Assembly (NCBI RefSeq): GCF_000524195.1
Contig: NW_020170400.1
Coordinates: 203,759 to 266,761 of the forward strand
Direction: 5' to 3'
DNA: 63,003 nucleotides
Origin: Echinococcus granulosus
Lineage: Eukaryota > Platyhelminthes > Cestoda > Cyclophyllidea > Taeniidae
Shown in pieces: positions 29,701 through 41,700 of the stretch. Within the stretch, counting starts at the first letter, position 1. Every line of letters starts with the position of its first letter. The notes beneath the pieces were generated by a model. It saw only the letters and a list, made by a program, of their open reading frames with translations. It had not been told where the DNA came from and ran no database searches. Made by a program: the position numbers and the translations under genes.

Positions 29701-32700
29701 TACCCTAAAATTTGAGTAGAAGAAAAGGCAAAGTTGATGGTGGGAAGGAAAAGTTCAAAGATTGATTGGTGAGTAAATGAACCAGTCACATACTTGGACA
29801 AGAAAGACATTGGGAATGTTCTTGATGCTTGTCCATTCCTCCGCCTTGATGGCTGAGGTGTTACCCAATATGACAATATCCCGCACCTCCATCCAGTGAA
29901 AACGCAGAGGGAAGACAAAACTCCTTAGGTTCAACGACTGGTCTGCCAAAGGTTCAACCATGCAGAGGAGATAGTGGTCTCTAAATTGGTATTTTATTGC
30001 CTCGGCTGGTGTCTGAAATTTTGTTGTAATGGAAGGAATTTAATATTTGCGAGTGATCCGAAATGGATAATGAGCAAAAATTAATCTAAAACGGTGTGGC
30101 CAGATAAAATTCTGCAATTGGTGTGAGTCTAGTCGCCATCTTCGTGCCACAGATGTTCTGCATCCAGACTCCCCTGTACTTTAACACCTCCCAAATGCAA
30201 TAGGTTGCTAAATTTGTGGCAACATTAAGTGAATTCAGTCCAACTATACAGCAGTTCAGATTCTGGTGTCCGAGTGACACAACTGCTCACGGTAGAAGGA
30301 AAATTTTTCTACTGGATGACTAAATAGACAAAGGGACGCTACGAAAGAATTATCGAAACGATTAAATTTCCGATTTCCTATAGTGACCACTGAGGACGTT
30401 AGGCTAGGCTTGAAAGACTCGATTCAACCTTACATCATGGATGACTTTCAAAACCTCTACAAGCTTACCAACTTGATTCTTTCAATTGGCATATCTGGTA
30501 TCCAATGGAAACATCCCGTCGAATCCACGTATTTTGGCACATAGGGTTTATGCGGCAGTGGAATGTAGTCTGCAAGGTTTAGCAGCAATGACTGCTGCCG
30601 AGAGCATCCTTGAGTAAGCACCCCACTTCTTGGACTTGCTGATGTCGGAATCGGACCAATCGTGAAGCGGGAAAACCCCTCTACTTTTGAATGTTTTAAC
30701 TTTCCAGCCGCTACTGTAGCCTGCTCTGGCAGTAAATCGCATTCGGATGGGCTGAGGTCCCCACTGGCTGAACGCGAAACTTGACCTTGAGCTGTGTCCT
30801 CAGTTTCGATTAGGAGAGGATCGGAAAGGACTTCTCTGCAGTGTGGAGGATATTTGATCATTCCCCCGATCAAACAAAACTCTATACACATTGTGATTAA
30901 AGGGACGGAAAGATATTCAAATCGAAGATCACTTGATTTATTTTTAGACCAACTTTCGCTTTACAACATCAATTAGGCAGAGGGTGGGCAAATTAATTTC
31001 TACTGTTTTGGCGGGTTTATTAAATTTGGGTGTGGCGTTAGCACCATATTTTACTAACGAAACTAGCATTTCTCTGCACTCTGAACTTCAACTTTAGCAA
31101 ATATCCTACAAATTCGTCGCTTCTTCGCCTTAATTTTTATAAAATTTAGCATTAGGCTGACAGATTATGCATAAAAGGTAAACTAGAAAAGATATAAATT
31201 ACCTCCAACTCACCCATACTCAGGAACCTGAAATTCCGATTCGTCATCGCTGATGGCGCGTTCTCTTTCTTAAAAAAAAAAGATGGAAATTTAATTTGTG
31301 AAAAGAAATGAAAAGTCATTGCAAAACCTTGTTAATATCCCTTTTTTGTGGACCATGTGGTGCATTTTAGCCAGACGTAGAACTTAATCGTCACTCAGTA
31401 AATCACGTTGACACTATTCATAACTAGCATTCGATTTGACAAATAGTACCTTTTGTATTTCTAACTAACGTCTTGTTACAGAGGAGTTTAGACCCAACCG
31501 AGACCTGTAGTTTGAAGGACATAAGAAAGGATACTATGTGGCGGTTCTCGCAGTGACAGCTGACAGTGAGGACTATCACTGATGCCGAGAGCTGGCGCAA
31601 TAGTTGGAGTGATTGCGTGGAGCAGTAAGTGGAAAGCAGTGGTGTAACATCCATAGATGCACGTATCTGTACGGAGGATTCTCGATCCAGTAGGATATTG
31701 GAACACTCATCTGGACAGCGCATAAAATTAAAAAGCAGTCGCACCTCCTCACTCCTACCGCAGTAAATCCCAACTATCTAAAGTCATTCCTGTGGAACTC
31801 CAGGGAGGAGAATGCCTTCCTATTCCTGGATAATCGTCAGAGGAGTGAGGAAATATTCCGTGCAAACTATGAATATGGCACAGGCGTTGACTGATTCAAG
31901 AAGTCAACAATCATAGGGCGATCGTTTCAAGATAGATTTTACTTCTAAGCAACAGAAATGAGTAGAATGCTGCGTTGAGTTGAAGGCGTATTTTACTAAA
32001 GGACCGGGGTTTTCTAGATCGCGTTGCCATGCCTTATAAAAATATACATTCGCCAGAGGAGAGGGTCTCTTGCTCCCAGAACTCCAAAGCTCAGGTGTGA
32101 ATGGAACCCCTCTGCTGTAGAGGAGGCCAAGGCCTTCTAATTGTAAAATTTATATTTGGAGAAAAAAAGGCGTTGGCTTAAACGGGGTTCAAGTTGTATG
32201 AAGTGAACCGAGTGTTTTCAAAAGTTTCTTACGCCTGTCATGTAAAATGGGCTCAGATGTTAAATTTTCCTGATAGCACAGTAAGAACTAAATTTGCCGA
32301 TTCACTAATGAGTAAAGAATTTAAAATTTTGCGCTTGAAACATCAGTCAAGTACGTCTACCAAAAGGTGGAGTAGTGCATGAGCACTTGAAATTCAGAGT
32401 CTTTCCCCGAAATTTATTCCTATACCAAGGAACTACAAAGTGCTTAATAGGTAAAACGTAAATTCTGCGTAGTTCAGGATTACCTTTCTTCAGACCCGCC
32501 GCTTGAATGTAGAACTGAAGTCGTGTAGGACACTGGCATAGACGGTCAGTTTCGTGGCCTCGGCATTTGGTGCAATAATTGCGCATTCTGCGGCGTAACA
32601 CAGGAAACTGATTAAAAAAGAGCCCCCTTCAACCAAAACCTATCAACAGGTCAAAAGGCAGAAGAGAGGGAACCTACCGACTAACCACAGTAGAATTTGT

Positions 32701-35700
32701 TGCGATAACAATGGCTTTTGTTGTCAAAGTGTTAACTTTGAGGTCTTTATAACCGGCTGGATTGATAATGACACTCGGTTTGTCCGGTTCCGTACGACAG
32801 AGGGCGCAGATAACAATGTTCCATTTTTCGTAGGCAAATCTTGTTTTATCCCCGATGAGTGCATTTGAAAATAAAAAATTGACTTTTTAAACATGTTCAT
32901 GCGAGTGTAAGTTAATTCCTTCCATCAATTTCCCTGCTTAGCGTTTTATTTAGACCCACCTGTAAATTGACCTGTAATAGGTCCATTTAAAATGCCGGCG
33001 CACAAATTGGACCTCTTCTGTTAGTAACTATGGTTTTTCCACGCTGAAAAGTGGCCTATTACTCACACCTGACGCCTCGTTTAGCTGTTTGTTTAATTAT
33101 ACAGGCTCCTCAGTCCCCCCGATTCGCACTTCCGCTGTTCGACATGGACCTCAAAACTGTCTATGGTCTTGCATCTATTGCACATTATTGACAATATATC
33201 TTCCTCCCTACCAGTTATAACTTAGCACCCTCTCGAGAGAGACTCGGAGCGCCACCTGAGTTTATTAGGGTTTATGATTGATAATCTATCTTTTTGTCAG
33301 CAATAGACACTCACAGTGTCAACTCCTGAACGCAGAGATTGTGGAATTCATAGCTCAAACTGACATCATAGATCTCCATGGAAACGCCGTACTCATATTC
33401 ACGACGCCACTTTTCCTTTTGTGTCTGAAAAAGGTTTTTCAAAAGAAATCATTTTAAATATTATTCCTCTTTTAAAAGAATAAAAAATTAATATACAGGT
33501 AAGGTCAAGGTCACTCCCAAGAAATCAATGAAAGCAACTTGGTGATACGTGAACCGATCAAATTCTAAACCGGTATTTAACTCATATAAAGTAAATAAAA
33601 CTAATTTTTCGCTTTTTTGCATCCTGACCTGTTTCCCAACATTTTTGATACGATGGCCATTAAGAAGATTGAGGATGATTGTGGAGAATCCAGGTGCAAT
33701 ACAATTTAGCGACATTAAACCCAACTTCAGCTCGTCCATACAGATCACCATGTCTTTGGTACGACACGTCCATCGGGGAAAATTGTAGAGGAGGCACTAG
33801 AGTCAACAGGAAGAACTGCTTAAATAGAAAGTATCAGGGGGCATTTGTTGGTATTCCAGACAATCTGCACTTTGCAAAACTTTTATTTCACACCCGTGGG
33901 ACAAAAATATCTGTCATTCTGGCCGTATTACGAGGCCTCTTTAGTGGTTCTAAGCTTGATTCCCAGCTTTTGCTGGATCCACTATAACTAAAAACTGGAA
34001 AAGACCCTCCAGTCTATCCTAGAATTATTTTCGCTAATCACTCGCGAATAAATATTATCAATTGTTTATCTTTTGAAGCCGGAGTGTCATCAACAGAACC
34101 CCGGGTAAACAAATGTGTGGTCGTAGGATGGATACAGCAACACAAATCCAGACATTAGGGTTTCTAGGGTAGAAGTAACTTACTTGAGAAAATGTCTCGA
34201 GAACTTCTGCCTCTCCACGGTGGAAAATTCTTGAATAACTAGTTATAGTGCCATCAAACATGTCCATAAAACAAACTTAAGGCTCGTTCCTTTTTACTGG
34301 TTAAGGGTGTCATGGTGACAAATTAAAAGCACTTTTTTTTCCGTTTCACCAGCCTTTTACGGACTTTATAGAGTCATTCTTGCTTTGGAGGATATTTAAA
34401 GCTTGACGCTTTGGATTCTGCTGCATCACTATGCCATCCAACAGTTATTCATACTTCCTTCAAACAGAATAATGGGAAATGCTTCTTTCCTAATAGCCGC
34501 CTTCTTCCACATCTGCTAGTCAAATGCCACAGCTTTGACCTCAAGGCAGTGGACACTTAAGGCGTTTGGAGGGGTTATAGGCAAACAGTTCAATGCATAG
34601 TTTCCAACCCGCCTCCCCCAAATATCAAAGCTTTGTCAATATCAAGAACGGTATGGTAAACATCTTTTTAAGGTACCATGAGATTTTTCTCTCCATTTTT
34701 GTTTAATCGAGAAGGAAGTTTTCACCGATGTAAATTTAATTCGGTGGCTTTGTTTTTCCCTTCTGACGTCGTCTTCAAGTTTAAGGCGAGTCGAAAAGTT
34801 TTTGTGGAAGGTTAAACGCATATACAAAGCATTATAAATTGTTTTATTTTGTCTAGAAAAATCAGATTAGAGAAAAAAGGCAAAATTTTATTGCGCATTT
34901 TTGAATCCATTTCTACCTCACGTTTATTTCCCACTCACATTTGATCCTTTAATCACAGAAAGAGGTAAAATATCATCCTAGGGGGTATGAAAGACAAAAA
35001 TAAGGTAGTACATCTTTTTATTCTCTTCTCTCCCTCTCTTTCTTATACTCTAAAATGTAAATCTCCCCGTAATTACTCTGTGAGGTGGGATAAGTCCTCG
35101 CGATAATTCGGACGAATAGGACACTTTCCGACTGATTCAACAGTCTGAACTGTTTCTCAGGAAGAAATTACTCTTGTATAACTTTGAGTCGGACCGTGTT
35201 GCTTAAGTAAACTTTGTTCCTGAGAGATTGGCCTCCAATAGGTGAGCGATTCCTGGTGAATGATTGCGTCATCCACGGTCCACCACACACTCAGACTGGC
35301 GCCTTATTAGTGGATGTTTCATAAATGTGGACCACTGTAGGAAGGACCAATGAAATGTTTGCTCACCTAACGAATTTTCCCCATCAAAAGTCTTTCATTC
35401 AACAGGTCTGCATACAATCCACAATGGATGATCCTTTGATTTGACCCACAGCGAAGGCGACGTACTTTGAATGCTGCTGTCATCCCTCGATAACTTTTTC
35501 TTTTCCTGTTTTATCAAGCCTGTTAGACGTGGCCAAAAGCTGTTTAACCAACGTGACATTTGCGACACCTACTACTCTGTCATCAGAAAAAGAAAGTCAA
35601 TCTCACACTGTTGCGTCTATGATACCTTGTCCATCGTCAAAAACAGGTTGTTGATTTACATCATTTCTGGCCGACACACATTTTTTGTATCGCAACCCTA

Positions 35701-38700
35701 GCTAATATTCTAGATCCAATTAAACGAGAAAGAGAGGGCAACAAGGAAAGTTGATGATAAAACCGATGCCTTTAAATGCAGAAGGCATTCGACAACTCCA
35801 TATAGATTACATCCAGCCATTTAAACTAGCAACACCAGAAACTTCCGTTGTTTCATCTACCTCTTGTTTACCGTAACTAAGTAAGATTTCCCTTTTTACA
35901 GGAGTATTTAATTGTGTGAATTCCTTGGCCTAAGCGACGTTTACGATTATTTTATTGGAACGCAAATTTTTCTTGGCCCACCTGCACATCACTGAAAACT
36001 CGTCTTCCATGCTAGCCTCAGAAATGGCATAAGGGAACACATTGTTGGTAGTGGAAAACACGTCCGATTCAAATGAACAGAAACCATCAAATCAGTGCTA
36101 AGTACTACATTCAAATGTCATGAGAGAAGAGAAATGCTGTAGTCGGCTTAGTACACTAAAAACCATACCGATGGCTCTTCAAAGTCTATTGGGATTCGCT
36201 CTAATCTAGCTTTCTACAAGAAGGCAAGATTTTGCTTCTCACACAACCATTAGGGTGCCTATTTTAAGATACGCGATTCTGGTGACAAATCGCGATATGC
36301 TCATTGGGTTTCTAGCAGGTAAATGATAAAATCGGCATATGAGAAGTGATAAGAAGGAACGGATGCTTAAAATAGGCTTGACGAAGATCCTCCGAAGCGT
36401 GCCTCATCAAATGAATAAAAATTCGCATATAGCTGTTTATTTTGAAGAATTGCCCGCCTCAGAACAGCACTACAAACTTAATGAATCGCCAGGGTGTAGT
36501 TCACAAGGAGAGCGAAAGCTATGAAAATCCATCGAAATCTACAAATTGCACTGCCGGTAGTGGGTCCAAACTTCTTTTCTGCTCTGACAGAAAATCAACC
36601 CGATTAAGATGTACCGACTATATCCAGGTGGGTGGAACCCAATAAGAAATCATTCTTCAGGAGTGATTCAAGGCGCTGCAGTCATAGGCGCACTGACTAA
36701 CCTTATTTTTGAAGTGGTGCAACTGCACGAGGACACGAATACGTTCGCTGTGTGCCTTCAGCGAGATAGCCTGCATGATGTTACCACCATCTTCGTCTAC
36801 ACTTCTGTTCGAGTTTGGCTTGGCAAGGACTAACGCACCCTGGGAACTGCGGAAGCAAATGCGAGCCAGGTCCTGCGGATCTGCTGGTGTACCCTGGTAG
36901 TACTTCACCCAGGCGTTGTATTTTGTCAGAATGGCGCGCATTGCTAGGTCTATAGGGGATCTGTGTGAATATAAAGAGGGCAAAAACAGGGTCCAAATAG
37001 AAAAGGTCTAAAACGATCGTACTAATATATTGAAGCCTGCGTTGCTGTTTCCTAGTTCCAAATTTTTTGTCCTTTTCCTTCTTCCCCAACGTTTGAGAAA
37101 ACTTATTAGCTAGCCGTCACTGAGCTCCTCCTCTCCCCTAATTGATAAGTATTCACAAGGTGCCCCTCAAAGCGTGCTAATATGCTAAATAAGGCCGTAA
37201 AGGATTTGAGCACTATAAATTCTCAATAATGGGACCAACCCAGAACTCACACTTTATTTAAAAGAGGTCTTCACATCTCGATGATGAACCCCAGTTATGC
37301 TGGAATTAATTTATATTCACATGGACAATATGTGGAAAGTTCACAAGACCTTTGGGTACTTGATGCTTGGTTAGGAAAGTGATAGAGGTAAAGACGAGTG
37401 TCTGATGATTTACGAAAGATGAATAGAGTGGATAAAATAGTCCTTAACTGTATCTAGGTTTTAAAGTTGAGGAAAATTATTCGATAAATGAAAAGGGATA
37501 AAATTTTTGGCGCTCTCACCTACATTTAAAGGCATTCACATCACATAACCAAGAAACTTCTTAAGTAACCAATCAACTTTTGAAATACCACTGTCTCTAC
37601 ACCTTTTTATTTAACCTTCTTCAATGGATCCAAGCAGGTGTTGGATTCAGACAAGTAGCTGCGATTTAAATTAGCTTTCAAGGGAGTTCGCCAAGTTATC
37701 CATTGAAAATTCTAATAAGTCCGTAGAATTACTTAAAGTCAGAGTAACCATAGACATATGCAAACCCCACGAGACGAAGGGTAACAGCACTCTACCAGTA
37801 AATTGAGAGATTTAATGGGAGAAACTTACACACGAAGAATCACCATATTGACGAGACTATGACGGGACGCGTGTTCGATATGGAAGAATCCGCGAAGAAC
37901 TGCGCTGAGGCTGATGTTGTTGAAGTGGCCACACACCACCACGTGTCTAAAAGGTCAGATGCAAATTCGTCTTGTACGGTATCAATAATTTAGCAAACAA
38001 TACTTAATTCCAAGTAAGGATTGTTATTAATAATCTTTACGACTAATAACCTTTTCAAACACTTTTGTCTCTAGAATTGAACAATTAGACTCTGGCCACC
38101 TCTACTTCTCATCCACTACTTTCTCCATCACCCACACAATTTTTCCGTTTTACTCTGCTTGCATGTGATCATTCCAAGGAAGGAGAATGACAGCGTTATG
38201 GCGAAATGCCACAAAAGAGCTACAAAGTATGAGGATTGGCGTAAGGAGGTGTCGGTATCTTCCTTCCTGCCTCTTTCCACGAATTTTTACGGGAAAGTTA
38301 ATTTCATTACTGCGTCGGTTTATTCATTTATAACGGCCGAGGGGGGTGGCCCTCCGTTTTGACCAGGCGCACCAATTACAGATGAAGCTTAAAGTGCCAA
38401 TGATGACACTTGCCGCTTTTCAATACATACACTGGCAAGGTTGAGAAAATCAAGCATTTCCAATAATCGTGACTAGCCCTTCGGGGAATTTATTGCCCAC
38501 CACCAATCCTGTAACATCTTTGCGAAGACTTTTGACAACGCCTTGATGGCAGGAGCAATCGAGCTTAATCCAGAAGAGCATCATTTTTGGTGTAAATCAC
38601 ATTTAAATATAATAGAAATGGTGGTCTGTTTATGTGTGAATCTGTGATAATTGGGAAGAGAAGGACCAGCGAAGTCATGTCCATCTCTTCAGTGAACAGC

Positions 38701-41700
38701 GATGGGCCAAAGCTAGGACCACTTCAAAGACTTAAGAGCATCTTTTCAAATTAAAGAGAGGTGGCTAAATCCTTTCCTTCGTGTTGAGAGGGATCGGGAT
38801 GAACCAAAATTAACAAATCACGGAAGCTCTCTGGTAGTAAAATCCACTAAGGGAGCACACTAACATTGACGAGATGTCTCACTGATATTAGGGCCGGGTT
38901 GGTTCCTATTTTTATCAAAAACCATTGGACTACCCTAATTTCCTTCGTAGGGACGATCTTTAAAAGAGATTATCTATACAGAAGATAATAAGGTGCGATG
39001 TATATCTGAGTTGAAGCGGCAGTATGGTATGATGTTTATATGCATCTATCAAATTTCTGGACATTTACAGTAGACATTTACCAAGACTTTCACATGGTAT
39101 CACTTCTTCAGGGACGACCAACCTGTCAGCCGATCCACAAATCATAAACCAACATGTTCAAGGAATAGGCGTGACTTAAACCATCTTCAGCGACAAATCA
39201 CACTTGCAGTGGTAGTTATACTTATAAAATCCTTTCTTTAATTTTTACAAAAAAAGTGTAAAATATTTTTGAAAATACAAAATTGGATGAAAAAAGTAGC
39301 AAAGATGCATAGAGTCGTCAAAACGCACTGATGTCCAGCAAGAGCCTGGTACGAATCGGAGGGAGCACCTCGTGCCGAAACTTTGCGAAAGATTTCCGGC
39401 ACAAAGACGGCAAAGATACCCTAGCAGAGATGAAAAAAAATAGTCGCTTTTGTACAAAAATTATCGCGGGTCACTTTTCAAGGGTTGTGTTTAAGTGACA
39501 AGAAGATTTTGGCATTGAGAGTGGAGAAGAAGGGGGTAGGTTGAGGGTTAAATATTTTTAGGTTATATAAATTGCATGATTTATACGCAAGTGTTTAAAG
39601 AATTAGGTGACCAAGGTAGCTCATGTATTTGTTGGTACCACTTCCTACAGTGGACTGACGTAAAGACTGTCTTGTCTATACGCATTATTGAGCAGTGACA
39701 TGCGTCATTGTCGGTCCATTTTTTCTAATCCTGGATCAACAAACTATAAAATGCCGACTAAACAAAATGCATTTGATTTAAACCTGTCTCCATGACTTGG
39801 AGAAACTAGGGTGGCAGAACTACACACTCCCCAAAAATTGTGGAAGATGCAACACGATCAAGGTGACACTCCTTTTGACACGCTGCTTCGAGATTAAGTG
39901 GGTCAAGATCAACCTTCAGTCATGCTTAAAGAGGGTGATAAGGCAATTTGTTCATGCCTACATGGTCTGATTACCACTGCCCTTGTCCTATATAAACAAG
40001 TGGCATTGGTATTCAAAATCCATCGTCTTTGCTGTAGGCCGTCCACTTTGGATTGCTTACAGACCTGTTTAAAGATTGGTCTTTGATGAGAAGCGTTATT
40101 TAAGCAAAAGAACACATCGCTGGTCATTCATCCATTGATCCACATTTCTAAGGCATCGGCTTCTGAGGCACAAGGTTGAGTGTGTAGTTGACTGTAGGCG
40201 CAAAGATTCACCACAAACTGTTCACTTGATAAAGGACAACCTATTAAGGTCGCGATTTTGTTTATGCAACATGAACTGAGGGCAACATTATTCTCAAAAC
40301 AGTCCAGAATGTTGAATCAGTCCGAAGAATGCTCTATTCCTACTAGTCATATCTCATACCAATGCCTTACTTGGTTGTGGGGAGATTTGTTTTTCCAGAA
40401 AGGTGGAAGGGAGGGAAGATGGGGGGAGAAGAAGGAAGATGCTGACACCTCCCCATTCCCATCCTAATATATTGTATCATCTTTGTAGTATTTCCCCATT
40501 AAGTGATCACATGCAAGCAGAGAAGGATAGATAGGATGGTGAAAAAGAAAAGGATGGATTAGAAGTGAAGGAGACCAGAGTCGGAGTACTTACTTCTCGA
40601 AACAAGATGTCTGAAAAGGGCAGATGCTACAATTTCGATATAAATCTTTTTAAGTTTTGTCGGTTTTTCTTATAGCAGACCGTTTGAACTTATATTACGC
40701 CTTAGTTAAGCATATAATGCTCTTGATCCTAGAACTCACCATGGCAACAGGAATGAAGACGCAGATATAAAGTCTTCCGAGCATCGTAACTGGATAGAAG
40801 TCACCAAATCCAACCGTAGACATGGTAACTAGAAGGAAGTAACAACAGTCGAGGTAATTCCATTGTAAGGCTTTGTGATCCTCCTCCCAGAAATCGCCAA
40901 GATGAATGATCTGAGCGAAAAGAGGTAGAAAAGCAATCCAAGTGATGATGCAGGGAAACTACACGGACAGATATAAACAAGGGCGCTTTGTTGATTGCTG
41001 CATAAGTGAATGTCTACTGAACGCATAAACAACTAGGTAAAAGTGTCACCTTGTTTTTCTCCCGACAACCAATCGATAAGCTTTTTATTTATTCCTTTTT
41101 TTCCACACCATCCATGGCGGTTTGAATTAAAGATTTTGTTAGAGAGGATAGACTAGACTGCTTCATCCATCAAAGATAAGCTATCTTTCGCCGGACCCGC
41201 TATGTTTAACAAATTAGAAGTAGTGCAGACTTTCTTCCTTCAGTAAGTCGTTTTCACTTACCAGGTGAATAAGACCACTGCCAACCATCCACATGGCGAA
41301 CATGATGAAGAAGACGTCGACTGTCTCAATGACGTGGTTTGATGAGAGGATACCCATATAGCTTAGTACCTCACCAAAGTTGAATACATTTAGGGCTCGT
41401 AGAAATCCAAGATCTGGCAGGAGGAAAAGCCAACCATAGTCAAGCATTTAGTCTTGATTGATAGGCAGTATGCAATCAGTCAACTCATAAAATACCAACT
41501 GAGAGGACATTTGTGACGAGTTTACCTCAGATTTTTAGACGAAATAGTGAAGCCTTATGCCATAAGGAAAAAGTTGTTATCGCGGAGAACTGCAAAATAA
41601 CAGAGGGATTATTTGATAAGACATTGATAAGTATGCAGCCCTTATTTTAAAGAAAGGGCATCCCTTTCTGTCTGCAGCTTTCCACCTCTTTTCTGCGTTT

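Noticed and set aside
30086..30280. 64-codon minus-strand frame between channel exons 17 and 18
   Set aside because: Exons 17 and 18 join in phase and align continuously with Slo1 without it. It is intronic.
40911..40985. Upstream extension of the channel pore exon (FPCIITWIAFLPLFAQ)
   Set aside because: It would duplicate S5. An acceptor CTTTTCGCTCAG at 40911 restores an exact 37-residue alignment with human Slo1 from the end of S5 to the filter, so the hydrophobic stretch is the translated polypyrimidine tract.
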